From Gigaspora rosea (Eukaryota > Glomeromycota > Glomeromycetes > Diversisporales > Gigasporaceae), in NCBI GenBank assembly GCA_003550325.1, contig QKWP01000361.1:111403-175402 (forward strand): a stretch of DNA of 64,000 bases, given 5' to 3'. Numbering within the stretch: the stretch's first letter is position 1; each line of letters opens with the position of its first letter. Below the pieces are notes generated by a model. It saw only the letters and a program-made list of their open reading frames with translations. It did no database searches and was not told the origin of the DNA. The position numbers and the translations under genes were made by a program. Shown here in pieces: positions 23,023-35,356 of this stretch.

Positions 23023-23335
23023 CATACTTCTAAAATTGTTCATTTTGGCAAAATATCCTAGATTTAATGTAAATGATTAGTAATCTATGCCTCTAAGAGA
23101 AAATTTCAATAGCAAAGCGCTAATTTAGTTTCTTTTAACGAGGCTTTTTTACGGAGTATGAAAAATTGCAAATTTTACATACTTCGTCAAAAAAACTCGT
23201 TAAAAACTCGTTAATAGTGCTAGTAAGAAACCAAATTGGCGCTTTGATATTGAAATTTCCTCTTAGGCAATAATTTACATTAAATCTAGGATATTTTGTC
23301 GCTTTCGCAAGAATGAACAATTTTAGCAAAGTAAG
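23023..23335. repeat. Long foldback (about 310 bp)
   Basis: The two halves are reverse complements almost to the centre near 23175. CTAAAATTGTTCATT at the left pairs with AATGAACAATTTTAG at the right, and ATCCTAGATTTAATGTAAAT with ATTTACATTAAATCTAGGAT. Arms are about 145 bp. A transcript would form a long hairpin. No coding frame is meaningful. Confidence 0.8.
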
Positions 23336-24107
23336 CACTTATTTATCGCCAACTAATACAGTACCCATTAAATCATTTCATTTGCATTAATTTATGTAGT
23401 TCTCGAGTAAAATTAATTGGCGAAACTAAAACAAAATAGTATTAATTACCATTATCTAACAATCTTCAAAATCATTCATTTGCATTCGTTTAGCATGTGA
23501 GTATAATGATTTATTAATCAGTGGGATCAAAACAGCAAATAATAAGAGTTTGTCAACAAATAACAATGCGAGCTTATATCTTCCTAGCATCGCCACCAAA
23601 AAGTTGTAGTCCCGTTGCTACCATCCGATTTGGGAGAGCATCAGTTATATAAGTGCCGAGATAGGTCAGGGTAGTAAACGAATATGTATTACGTAGGGTC
23701 AGGTTTATAAATATTATAATTCGAAATACAAGAAAATAATAAAAGACAAATATTATAGCGAAACTCTGCACTAAGCATATGAACACGAAGTTTAATAAAC
23801 ACAATACGATAATCTTTATTATAGTGTGGGATCTACTAAAGACCCAAAACCTAACGATACATGAAGAGCGAACACAGCATAGCAGAAATTCGTTTTTATT
23901 GACTGATATTAGGATAAATATGATTGGCGACAATCCTTTTTTTATATAGTCGGTCGAGTCATATGAAACTTTTTTTTTTTGCAATACAAAACGTAACAAC
24001 TTGAGTTATTAGTAGTTTCCTTTAAACTTATCGTTTTTCAACCTGAGATGCAATAGGATGCAGTAGTTTCAAAAACTAGATGAGAGGTGAAGATTTTGTA
24101 AGGTCGG
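23336..24107. other. Non-coding spacer
   Basis: No supported gene. A 141-codon minus-strand ORF (23574-23999) is hydrophobic, AT-driven and unlike any family I recognise. GCATCGCCACCAAAA at 23588 resembles the end of the MITE at 42806. Confidence 0.4.
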
Positions 24108-24116
24108 AAAGTGGTA

Positions 24117-25157
24117 AAGTTGCGGGTGAAATTGTTTTTCGTTTCTGAAATAATTCGGATTTAATAAGGTGATCCGAAATAAAATTTCCAAATTCCGAAA
24201 TCAAGACGAAAATCCTATACAAATCCAATAAAATCCAATACTTCCGATATTTCTGATATTATCCGAAATTCAAATCTATAATAATGAGTGGCGCCTATCC
24301 TATTCAACAGTCTATTTATGTCAATTTGAAAAGCATATTTCAAATACTGTTGAATTCCCGATCCTGTCAAAGTCGATAACCTGCCGGATCTAATAAAAAC
24401 TTAATCAACCTGTTTCCACTATTTGAATATAATAATTTATAAGTTTTCAAATCTGATCACCCTCAAAATCTTTTCACCATGCATATCGGTTTTGGCAAGT
24501 TTAACAGTATGTATCTTTTAATGAAACATTAAATTCTTTAATGGATTCATCGTAATCCTAATTATTTATACGTATTCTAAGTGCACAGTTAAATTAAAGG
24601 CCTTTATACATACATAAGTAGTAATGTGAAATATTCACGAATTTGAATACATTAAATCTCAAAAACTGATATGCATGGTGGACAGATTTTGTTGGTATTG
24701 AGAGCTATCAGATTTGAAAACATTATAAGCTATTAGATTCATATAGCAAAAGCAAGCGTGGCAGATTGGCTTTTTAATAGATTTGACAGATTATCAGCTT
24801 TGGCAGGATCGGTTCAATGTATAAATCTAATCGTTTATAATGTTATCAAATCTGATGAAATCTCAATACTGATATCAGTTTAATGTAGTTGAAACTGTGT
24901 AGTGAAGATGCAAATGTTGAATCAACATATCAATTACAGAATTATGAACCAGTAAAATTTCACACGATTGGATCACGTTTTTGAACATGACCAATCATAG
25001 CCTTGGACGATTTCAGGCTCTTCGGATTGAGTCTATAATATGGCCAATTATGGATTTTGTCAGAAATTTCGGAAATTTGCATGTAGGGCAAAACTAGTAT
25101 CGCCCAAATTTTGGATTCGGATTTGCCGAAATATTTGGATTTCACCCGCAATATTAT
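24117..25157. mobile_element. 1.04-kb non-autonomous element with 9-bp duplication
   Basis: The ends share an inverted TTGCGGGTGAAAT core (near 24120 and 25140-25152). The flanks repeat AAAGTGGTA exactly (24108-24116 and 25158-25166). Inside is an inverted repeat pairing 24355-24500 with 24660-24815 (for example CCGATCCTGTCAAAG with CTTTGGCAGGATCGG). No transposase frame. A TSD of 8-9 bp fits hAT or MULE mobilisation. Confidence 0.7.
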
Positions 25158-25166
25158 AAAGTGGTA

Positions 25167-26781
25167 TGGCAGTCTAAACAATTGGTGAGTTGAAATTGAA
25201 AGACTCTGCTTCAACTAGTTTGTTTGTGTTTTTTTACGAAAAGTATAATTTTGAACTATTATTCTAAACCATATTTTAATATTTTTTTGATTAATTTATT
25301 TAGTAGATATATAGTTTATGAATATAATATTTATAATACAATAAGTGATAGTAATAGCAGTGTTTAGGAATGGTTGCATATTTGTTATTTAATAAACATT
25401 CATATGTATTTACTGTGAAAAAAACAATAAAAACCTTGTAAAATCTAAGGGGCATGCCATTTATTACGTGATATTTTTTACTTAGTAGCCACCCCTATCC
25501 ATGTATAGTATGATCACTTTATCTAATTCTAATTGATTAATATAATATATAGACGTGATCACTACCTCTAATCATGTATCCATGGTAAAAATCACGTGAT
25601 AAATGGCATGCCCCTAAATTAAAGCTAATGAATTAATGTATGTAAAATTATAATATATGTCTTTAGAGAGTATTGATTAATTTTTTAAAAGTTTGTAAAT
25701 AATAAAGTTTTATCTAGGATGAGCCAGTACTCTATCCAGAGTATGATCAACTTTTTCCTGTGATATATTAACAACCAATCAAAATGAACTTCTGCTATGC
25801 TAGCAAACATGTTGGGTTTATATATATATAGATTATTTAGAATCCCTCTGGGTCATCTTTCCTCTGATATTACTAAGCTTTAATTCAACCAACACAAATA
25901 AAGTTTTTCTCACATTACTACCTGCATTAGAACATTCTTTCTGAAACATTAATCTTAAAATCTGGTTTTTTAACTTTTCATCAGGCTAGCAGATTCATAA
26001 TAATATATAAAGGCTTTGATTGTTTAATGATGCTTAGTATTATCCATGCATCAAATCATTCAATATCACATGTCACAGATTAATTAGTATGAAATTCAGG
26101 TATAGTAAAAAACATATCTATAGAAGGACAAATATAGAAATCAGAATAACTATAATAAGAAAGATCTATAAATAGTAACTATGAAGAATGAGTATAGAGA
26201 AACAAAATAGAAATAATAAAAATAGAGATAAGGTAGAACAATACAATGATGATCAGAGATATGATCAATTTACTAATTATTTAAGAAAAAGGATGATTAT
26301 ACAGCTGGGTAAAATAAGAAATCAAAGTAATATCAGAGCACAAAAATATTATATAGTAATTAATACTCTTCTCCTTAACAGTCATAGAACATTCATACTA
26401 GATAATAAATTATAATAAAAATTATAACAAAAATATATGAATTTACTATAAACTTTAATTCTCATATTATTTTCAATTTACATATTAACTTTTTTCAAAT
26501 TTTGGGGTTAAGCATATTAAAAATAGTAGATTAAGGTTATTTAGATCATTTTTTTAAAAATTTGCTAATTTGTATATTTTTTTAATATAATTCTGTAAAA
26601 AAAATAATTTTTAGTTTTAAAAGTATTATTTTATAGCAATTGCTAATTATAACTAGTGGTAAAATTACCTATTTATTGTATAACATAAATTATAATTACA
26701 TGTATTAATACAATTATATATATACTGATAGTTATAACTGGCTTTATTTTTTTTATATTTGAAACATAAAATGTTCTATAT
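25167..26781. other. AT-rich spacer with one MITE
   Basis: No supported gene. Apart from the MITE at 25449-25614, a TATA-like TTTATATATATATAG near 25816 followed by AATAAAG near 25898 could be part of an old solo LTR, but boundaries are not defined. The 26188-26415 ORF is low-complexity. Confidence 0.4.
25449..25614. mobile_element. PIF/Harbinger-like MITE
   Basis: 166 bp with perfect terminal inverted GGGGCATGCCATTTAT, continuing with mismatches into CACGTGAT. It is flanked by TAA on both sides, the 3-bp target size of PIF/Harbinger elements. No coding. Confidence 0.7.
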
Positions 26782-27140
26782 GGGCCCTCAAAAGTAGAAA
26801 CCAAGGAATTTGGCTGATTACCGTTTTTGAGAAAATTAGCAAAACTTTTTTGTTACACAAAATCAAAACAATCTAAAATTAGATTATTCATAATTAACAA
26901 ACCTGTTTAAACAGGATTATTAGATTTGTAGATTCCATATTACTATCAGTAAATCTCGATAAATCTATTTTTAGATTATAGCATCAAAAGCCTTTAACCA
27001 TTGTATCGCAAAAATTTATTAAATAATCAGACTTTTATTATTAAGTAAAAAAGATTGGGCCTAAAATTTTATATCTAATCAATCAAACAGGTCAATTTTT
27101 AAAAAATAGTCAAATTCCTTGGTTTCTATTTTTGAGGGCC
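26782..27140. mobile_element. 359-bp MITE, GGGCCCTCAAAA ends
   Basis: The left GGGCCCTCAAAAGTAGAAAC and the inverted right GGCCCTCAAAAATAGAAACC continue to match through AAGGAATTTG, a TIR of about 30 bp. It is flanked by TAT on each side, in a TATA-rich context that makes the exact duplication uncertain. Confidence 0.75.
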
Positions 27141-27739
27141 TATATATAACCTTTTATATCTTTTTAATCGACCATGGTCTAGAATTTAGAATTAAGGTTG
27201 GCCAAAAAAAACATAATGCGGGCTGACTAACACTAGCTTAGAGGTTTTTCTAATACACCAGCTAGGACAGCATAATGCTGACTAACCCTAACCTTAAATT
27301 TTTAGACCTTAGCATAATTAAGGCTGAAAGCTTAATTCCAGTCTAAAATTTATTTAGTATTAGGTTAGTTTAAAACCAATTAAAACCAGTTTTATATAAA
27401 CTGCTAAAAATTTAGGAGAATTATCAATTTCGGTTTATTTCAACATTAAATTCAGGCTAATGTGCTAAATTTTGTTGTGCTACTAATCTATTCTACTAAA
27501 TTTTTATCTAAAACTCCTAACCCTAACAAATAATAACTTGCATTTATGCTCACTCTTATTCTAAGGGTACATATAAAATTTTAATATACAATCGCACTTT
27601 AAAGGTTCTAGAATTTACTAATATCATTATCATATATTATTATTGCACTCTAAAACATAAAAAGCTAGATATATACTATACCTTCATAATACAAAGCTTC
27701 AGCACATCTCATTAAGCATTATTATAATTAAATTGCATA
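27141..27739. other. AT-rich spacer
   Basis: No gene seen. Two similar words (CATAATGCGGGCTGACTAAC and CATAATGCTGACTAACC, about 60 bp apart) suggest a local duplication in old repeat DNA. Confidence 0.4.
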
Positions 27740-30700
27740 TATAGATTCCTTTTTCCTTACAGTTTTGACATGTTTTGTGTATATCCTTTTCTTTTAATCT
27801 ATCATGTACAGTTGCAGATTTATTAACTACCTAATTAACATTTATGGGTTGAAGATAATGATGTTTTTTTGTTGGATTTTTCTAAATTTCAATAGCACTT
27901 TTTGTTCTTCCTGGAGTTTTTCCTTTTCAAGCTATAATTAATTGGATTCCAATATTAAATTCATTATTTGCTGTGATTCATCTTGTGGTGATTCTTCTTG
28001 TAGTGATTCTTCTTGTGATAATTCATTTTGCTGTGATTTATTTTATTGTGATTTTTAAATTTCCTGCTTATTTAATATAAAATTTTGGCAAATTCCTATT
28101 AATTCATCATATGAATTAGTAAAAATTGCTAAATCAAGAACTTTCTGCATTATGCTTTGTGCACAGCTATATTTTTGGCAAGTACTATTAATTTTTTGCA
28201 ATATTGGTATATAATATCTGAATTGCAAATTTCTTTTAAATATCCAAAATCATTTATAATATCTTGGTTTGGAATATTATTAATGCATAATGAGATAGAA
28301 GATTGATCCCAAACTTTATTTGTATTTTCTTTGATTAGATCATCCTTATACTATTGTCTTGCAATAAGCCCAATATGCTATTTAGCTTGAGAAAAACAAT
28401 GTAAAATTTTATAAAAATGTCTATATGGATAACTATATGTTATAAGAAGATTACATGTGCAGATATGTGAACCATCTACTATAAGTATAATATATTGGGT
28501 TTTAGTTCCACAGGATAATGTCAATTTTCAAATTTTAATGATTTGTTTATGTCCAACTCTTTCAACTATATTAACCAAATGAACTTTCATAAGCTCGTAA
28601 TTATCTTCACATATTCTTTTATCATAATCTATATTTACTTGTTTCAAATAATAGAAATCATTAGTATAATGAATATTTTTAGTTTAATAATTTATAATTC
28701 AAAGATTTACCTGTAATATAGACTCGATATTTGTATAGATGATTTTACTACAATCTTAAAAAAACATTCTTGTATTTGCTCACAAACCTTAAAAACTATT
28801 GTTGGCATAAGGTATTGCAAAATAATTGTTTCAATCAAATTAAAATATGTTTTAGATACAGTTGGAAGCCCAACTTTAGGAATTTTGCTTTCATATTCTT
28901 TTATCCTCATATAATTTGATTCTTTGTCAAATACATCTTAAATTTCTTTAACTAATTCTAAAAGCAATGAATTCGATCCCACGCAGTTATCAATTTTATG
29001 ATTCAGATTTTCTACATGTTGTGTACTATTTGCATCTGCAGTAAATTGGTTATTGATATAATATACAGCCCACTTGTCTTGGATAGATCTAATTAACATT
29101 TTATATAGCTATTTGTTGAAGTATATTTTAACTTAAAAGCTTTCCAAAGACTTTTAATTAACTCTTTAACTATAGTATTTTTACATTTATAAAAGTTCAT
29201 ATGAAACTCCTAGAATTTATCTGAAGTAGCTTATTTCGAAGATTCTTCTTTAAATTGAGATTGATATGAAATAAGTATAAACAATGAACAGAATTTAGAA
29301 ATTCTGAATGTATTGCACTAGCTATTCTAGGATCAGAATCTGTAAATATTACTTGTGTCATTAAATTATTCATACACTTATTAATCTTTTGAAATATCCA
29401 AATAAAACTATCTTCAGTTTCATCTTCAAGTAGAGTGAATGCAACAAGTTATAATTTATTACAGTTGTCAATGATAACAAAAAAGCATGCAACTATATTA
29501 TATTTATTTTTTCAATAAGTTGTATCAAGAAAAACAATATCATGATACCTAATTCACAAAAATTATTAATTGGGAAATAACCAAATTAGTCCACTTAATC
29601 TTCACTCAGGTCCATCAAACCTACTTTTGACAAACCATCTTGAATCTTCAATACGGTTTAAATATAAATAGTGCATAAGATTAGATATATCAAATTTAAA
29701 TATTTTTTTGCGTTGAAAAGGTTTTTTTGATAGATGTTTATTTCTGGAAATTTGCTTTTTAGTAGTTGACCAATAGGTTGTGCACCTGATATTCTACTTT
29801 TTATACAAAATTTAATAAATTGAATCATTTCACTATTAAATTTACAATATTTTGCAATTGTAGTAGTAGGCGAAGGCATCCTTGGACGATTATGTTCATC
29901 AGGACCCCAAAATATATATAGATAGGTCAGGTTAATTATAGAGTTACTAAAAAAGGAAAGTTCTGCAGAAAAAACTTCAAAAATAAGCAAATAAATTACT
30001 ATAAATAGAAAAATCTGTATAAAAAACCTCAAAAATAAACAAACTTATACCTGACCTATCTATGTATATTTCAGTATCCTTGTTTATCCATGACAGTAGT
30101 AAAGATAATTGATGATGATAATTTCTTAGACATATTTCTATTAACCTTCCACTTACAATCAGTAACTTTAGATTGTCTGTTTTGATAATTAGCAAGATTT
30201 AAAACTTTTTTGGTTAATATTTACCTGCACAACTACCAATTAATTTTTGTTACAACTTTGTTCTTATTTTCTAAAAAACTTTCACTTCATTTTCAGCAAA
30301 TACAAAACCCCTTTTTTTCCATAATTATTAAGGTATTTTTCAGCTTCGTCCCATGTTAGACGACTTTGTCCTATATTAATCCAAATGGTACTATATTATT
30401 TTCTTCATTTGAAGAATCAGTATCAAAAATCTCATTGTAGTCATTAATCTCATTATAGTCATTAATCTCAACATAGGCATTAATCACATCGTAGTTAATA
30501 ATCTCATCATAGTTATTAATCTTACTGTAACTTTCATTTATTAATTGTAATTCTTAATTATTGAGACCAACGCATAAAGGTTCAATAAAACCATTTATTG
30601 GAGTATTGTTAGCCAATGAAATTATATTTTGATCATAAAATGAATATGAAACCTAAATCAATTAAGTCTTTTTAGTTAAGAATCATAAAGCTGAACCAAT

Positions 30701-30966
30701 AGATAATTTATCTGAGTAGACCATTGATTATTATAAAGTGGATTCAAATCTTGAAAAAAGAGTGAAGCCAGAGAAGATTGTTGATTTTGTCCATCTGAAG
30801 CACCTTCTTTCCAATACAATCCAAAGGTACATTGTCCATATGAATTGCGATCATCAGTAGATTTCAAATATAAAGAATTACTACTTTCAGCAGACTTCAA
30901 ATATGACCAAGAATTACTACCTTCACTAGATATCAAATACTCATATTCAATCCTTTTATTCGGCAT
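27740..30966 (-). pseudogene. MULE transposase of the FAR1/SWIM type, heavily decayed
   Basis: Reading the minus strand through many stops: an acidic N-terminus (from 30966) with NDYNEI repeats, a FAR1-like DNA-binding region (WDEAEKYLNNYG near 30340; TDCKWKVN near 30160), then SPTTTIAKYC...GAQPIGQLLKSKFPEINIYQ (29880-29720). The MULE catalytic core follows, with LDTTYW (near 29520), LLEDETEDSFIWIFQ (near 29425), IFTDSDPRIASAI (near 29345) and LFHINLNLKKNLRNKL (near 29260). A SWIM finger remnant, ICTCN...YRHFYKIL (near 28460-28400), has lost its third cysteine. The end is a zinc-knuckle-like tail. It is dead, and a MITE sits inside it. Confidence 0.75.
29914..30068. mobile_element. 155-bp MITE inside the MULE pseudogene
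   Basis: The inverted ends ATATAGATAGGTCAGGT (left) and ACCTGACCTATCTATGTAT (right) enclose AT-rich DNA and break the FAR1 coding segment. A half copy with the same end is at 13640-13670. Confidence 0.6.
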
Positions 30967-31599
30967 AATTTTAGAGCATAAAATACAGAGAACTACCTTT
31001 TAACCTAATATAAAAGAATTTTGTACAATAACACTTAGAGTACATATGTAGATTAGAATTTAGAACAACCTTAAAACAAAAATTCATAATAACTTTATAT
31101 TTCAAAAAGAATAAATCACAATGTTTAGAATATATACATAGATCAGAGTTTACAATAGTCTTATATTCATAAAAAAAAGTAGTTTGTGACCTATTATATA
31201 CCAGAATTAGACTATAACATTTAGAATATATAGATGGATCTGAATTTATAATGGTTTCAAAGCAGAAATTATAACAATCTTATTTCTTATATTTAAAAAG
31301 AATAAAGTAGCTTGTGTAGATAACCTGCAAATGTGCAATTGTAATGTACATTAGAAGCGTAAAGAGAAGAAAAAATGAATAAAAGAGATTTGGCATGTGT
31401 AACTGTAAGTATATCATAATTTGTTATGTAACTAGTAAAGTAACTACTGTACTAGTTAGAAAAAGTTATTTCTTTTTTATTATTTTATATAAAATTTTAT
31501 ACTAAATAAAGTTTAATTAAGTAGCAAAATAGGTTGTCTTAGTAAAAAAACAAAGTTACTATAGATTAAAGTAAAAAAATACCAATTTTTTTATATAAA
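30967..31599. other. AT-rich region upstream of the MULE
   Basis: No gene. Several near-repeats of GAATATATACATAGATCAGA-like sequence (about 31040-31240) form a loose array. Near 31470-31560 there is a decayed extra copy of one arm of the foldback that follows. Confidence 0.4.
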
Positions 31600-31892
31600 C
31601 TTTTTTTTATTAAGACAATTTATCTTGAGCTCTTAAGTAAAGTTGTTTAGCATAAATTTTATATAATAATAAAAAATAAAAACCATATTTACAAGCATTT
31701 TCCAGTAAAAAATTAAATTAAGCTTTTGTATAAAAATTTTAACTTTTTTTATAAAAATTTAATCCAATTTTTTACTAGTAAAATGCTTGTAAAAATAGTT
31801 TTTATTTTTTTATTGTCATAAAATTTTATACTAAACAACTTTATTTAAAAGCCAAGATAAATTGTCTTAATAAAAAAAGTTATACAGTCAGT
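31600..31892. repeat. Long foldback (about 290 bp)
   Basis: The left arm ATTAAGACAATTTATCTTG, AAAGTTGTTTAG and TTACAAGCATTTT pairs with the right arm AAAATGCTTGTAA, CTAAACAACTTT and AAGATAAATTGTCTTAATAA. Arms are about 140 bp, with the centre near 31745. Confidence 0.75.
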
Positions 31893-33121
31893 AGAGGGTG
31901 TGCATTTATAGAAGTATATAAAAAAAATGTATAGCCATAGAAGAAAGAACCAATGCACATGATTGATTATACTTGTGTTTAGGAATTCCAAAACTAGGTG
32001 ATATTCATATTATCCATAGTTTTGTTGTTGAAATAAAAGAGAAAGAGTTATTAAAAATTGAATTGCCCTTTTTCTTAAATACTTGCTCATAAAATTGATT
32101 GAACAATTATTAATTACCTTATTTATTAAGCAATTGAATCCTGTAATTATTTTTAATTTCTGACCATCTCTAGCTACTGTTGGAATTAAATAGGCCTAAT
32201 CAGAGTGGAAACCAAAATTACTTGTGAACTCAAAGATCTGAGGAATCATTTAATCATATAATATTATGAATAAAGTTCACAGAAAAATCTTAAAATAAAT
32301 ATTCTAATCATATAATCATCCAGTTTTTATATTGGTCAAAAATCACATATGTGCATTTATAGAGGTGCATATATAAGTCTAGGACCACAAAATCTATGCA
32401 CATGCAGAGGTTGGAGAGTGTGTACTTATTATTAAGTCCCAAGATTGGGACCAGACTAAGGTGTGCACTTAAGAAAGGTGTATACTTAGGGAGGGTGCAC
32501 TTAGGGAGGTTTGACTGTATTATGAATTCTACTTAAGTATTCCTTTTTGTCATTGATTCTATTACTCCTATTCTAGTAATAGTGCCTTGTTTTTATCCTT
32601 TTTAAATCCTATTCTTTTTTTTAAAACAATATATAATCTATATTTTTACCAAAATTATATGCATTAACAGATCTTTGACGAATTTAACTTTATTATTTTT
32701 AATTCTTTTTTATCAAAACTTCAGATAAGTGCTTTAGTTTAGTTCTTTTGTATAATCTATCTTTTATAATAAACTGTACTCATCTTCTATTTGTTTTTTT
32801 ATTTTTTAACCTATCTTGATTAGAATTGGCATAATAGTGGCATAATTGATATTATCCCAAAACTATTTAAACAAACTTGTTTTACAATATATTATAGTAG
32901 ACTTCAGATCTTAGCCAAATACTTTATTTTTATTCTTAGAGCCATGTTATTAATCATCTGATTATTTTTTTATTAGAGGCTACCCCTCTCTTCCTTAATA
33001 TATATAGTCAGGTTTTTTATATATAATTTCACCTTTTTTTACCTTTTCCCTTTTAAAAAATCACCTGATTTTCATCACTTACCTTACAAATATTTATTTT
33101 TACCTTTAATAATATATATAT
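31893..33121. other. AT-rich spacer with a pogo-like MITE
   Basis: No gene. About 32331-32517 is a MITE-like block containing GTGCATTTATAGAGGTGCAT and ending GGGAGGTTTGACTG before TA. It matches 35982-36165 and has one canonical right end only. Confidence 0.5.
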
Positions 33122-34445
33122 ATTTTTTTTAATATTAGGGGTATAGCTCCTGCTCCAAACTTTATTAATACTTAAGCAAATTGATATATAGTGGTGCCTT
33201 TTATACATACATATTTTATACAAGTATTGAGACTAGGACTTCAGGCTATGAAACCTTTTATTTATGGCTAAACCCCATCAGAGCCTTCTATATTCCCATT
33301 TATATAGTTGATCTGGATTTGTACGTCCCTTTTCAACCAACAATTAGCGTCCACTTGTCTGCCACTTTACCTACATTTCCTATTTATTACTTCCAATTTG
33401 GTATGTGTTGCCAGGTAGGTGCTTTATGCTTTCAAGTTAGTGTACCCAAAATCTGGTTACCTAGAAAATCCCTTACTAGCATACTTCTCAGAGGTTTGTA
33501 TCTCAAGCCATGCAGTTGCCTCTACCATATTGGGTAAGTATCTCAAGCCTACATGCTACCGCAACTAGCCGGTTTCCTGTGACTTGAGAACTTAGGATTT
33601 AATATTCTGAATTTGGAAATGTGCGAACGACTGTACTTGCTGCTATAGTGGCGAGGTTCCTGGGCATGTTTAGCAAGTGCTTCCAGTGCTGAATATAGTT
33701 GGATGGCATCATGAGGCTAGGGAACCCAGTTACCACTATATGCACTTATACTAGCATATACTCATATTGGTGGTCCCAGATCCTCTTAACGTCCGATGAC
33801 TCCCATATAGGTACACCCAGAGCTCCATTAGGTCTTGACATGTACATGCCTCTATGCTTTTACTTCTTATTGGCTGAATAGTTCCATCTGCCCTTGCAAA
33901 GTTCATTAAAACCAGTACCTGGTCAGTCACTCTTTGGATCCTTTTTCTCAGTTATTCCAGACTACCAATCCAGTTGGCCCGAAAGGATCAGTCTGTCAGG
34001 CTTTAGGTGCCTAAGGTCTCCCTTTTCTTGGTTCATGCTTCTATAACACATGCCCTTTCCCTCCAGTGCGATTCTGGTGGCCAGGTTGGTGGGCCCCTTT
34101 TGCCATAGGGGCTCTTGTCCGTCCAGATTTTTCAGTTGTCACCCCTAAAATCTATTTTCCCATTACTGTCGAAAGTCTAGCTATCTCTCCACTTAGGACT
34201 TGCCAAACAGGTTTCAATTGTTCTGGTCCCTTGGATTTGTCTGTGTAACTTACACAACTACGCCGAAGCTTTCATTCAATATGGTGGTACCAAGATTACA
34301 GGTAATATACCTGACTGATCGATAAACAAATGTTACCATAATACAGGCCTATTTTCCAATTTGTTTTCAGTGGTATTTGAACCCTAGACCTGCCATTTGG
34401 GGTTTAATCATATTTAAATACTGCTTAAATAGATTTATTTAATAA
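33122..34445 (-). mobile_element. Possible tRNA-derived retroelement, GC-richer island
   Basis: A 1.3-kb block clearly richer in G+C than its surroundings. On the minus strand it begins near a box B-like GGGTTCAAATACC (about 34372-34384) and contains GGTACCACCATATTGAATG, similar to a segment of the SINE at 17073. It ends with ATTAATAAAG and CCCCTAATATTAAAAAAAA (33146-33123), like a retroposon 3' end. No box A is visible and the flanking repeat AAATATTTATT (33088 and 34444) is too AT-rich to trust. ORFs here show no family similarity. It could instead be a decayed non-LTR element. Confidence 0.35.
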
Positions 34446-35130
34446 ATATTTATTAAATAAATTTGAAGATTAATAATAATCTACTCAGGTTCTTGTATTG
34501 TGCATATAAATTTATAATTTTTGCTACAAAATAATTTAGTTCAAAAAGCAAGTACTAATAACTTTTATCTAAATCAATTTTAATAACAATAACAAAGGCA
34601 AGTATTTATTTATTTCAATTGATTTTTACTGCATATCTAATTTAATTTTTTGGGCTTTTTTCAATAAACTGTTATATAAAAGTTTGCTTCTAAATGCTAT
34701 TGAAAACTAACAAATAAAGCATTTGGTACAACTAACTAAAGAGTTTTTTTAATGTCTAAACAAGTTACAAACTTATAAAACTCAACAAAAAAGCTATGCA
34801 AAGCTGTAGAGAGAAGTACTTTTACTGTTTGTTAAAATACTCAGGTGTTTTAGAATAGGTTGGGCATTGTTGATTGGTTGGTTACTATCAAATATAAATT
34901 CAGAACTAATTTTCAAAAAAATGGCTTTTTAATCTACTTTTTAGCTTATAATTAAATATATGAATTTCATAATATACTTAATTATAAATACAAAGCTAGT
35001 TAAAAAGGGCATTTTTGTGAAAATTTATTCTATAATAAATTTTTATGTAAAATTTTTTTTGATAATTCTTAATTATAATTGGTCGATTTTAGATCAAAAC
35101 AAATTGGCTAATATGAAAGAAAAATATTAT
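34446..35130. other. AT-rich spacer
   Basis: Nothing recognised: no gene, RNA or clear repeat. Confidence 0.4.
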
Positions 35131-35356
35131 CGTATTTTCGTGTAATAATGCACATGTGCGTTATTTCAAAATGGCACTTTTTTAAAAATTGCCCATTTGA
35201 CTCAAAATAATGCAATGTGTATTCCAAAATAACACACCCCCTCCCCTAAAAGTTTTACAATAAGTATAAATATATTACACATATCTATTAAAGATTGGTA
35301 ATATTTATCGGTGCTCGAAATAATGCACAGGTGTGCGTTATTACATGAAAATATGG
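35131..35356. mobile_element. 226-bp MITE with GCACATGTGC-bearing ends
   Basis: The left end CGTATTTTCGTGTAATAATG and inverted right end CCATATTTTCATGTAATAAC match, followed on both sides by a self-complementary CACATGTGCG-type word and GTTATTTC. Related pieces occur at 49710-49800 and 50525-50592. Confidence 0.7.

Noticed and set aside
23600..23660. Box A-like TTGGGAGAGCATCAG, suggesting a tRNA
   Set aside because: No box B at the right distance and no cloverleaf stems.
23574..23999. 141-codon hydrophobic minus-strand ORF
   Set aside because: Composition is driven by A+T, no family is recognised, and no promoter, introns or conservation are visible.
25720..25950. Possible solo LTR with TATA and AATAAAG
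   Set aside because: No TG...CA boundaries with a flanking duplication could be fixed.
26188..26415. 75-codon plus-strand ORF
   Set aside because: Low-complexity N/R/K/Q protein in decayed repeat DNA.
33181..33537. 118-codon plus-strand ORF
   Set aside because: Lies in the possible retroelement whose tail is on the other strand; no recognisable domain.
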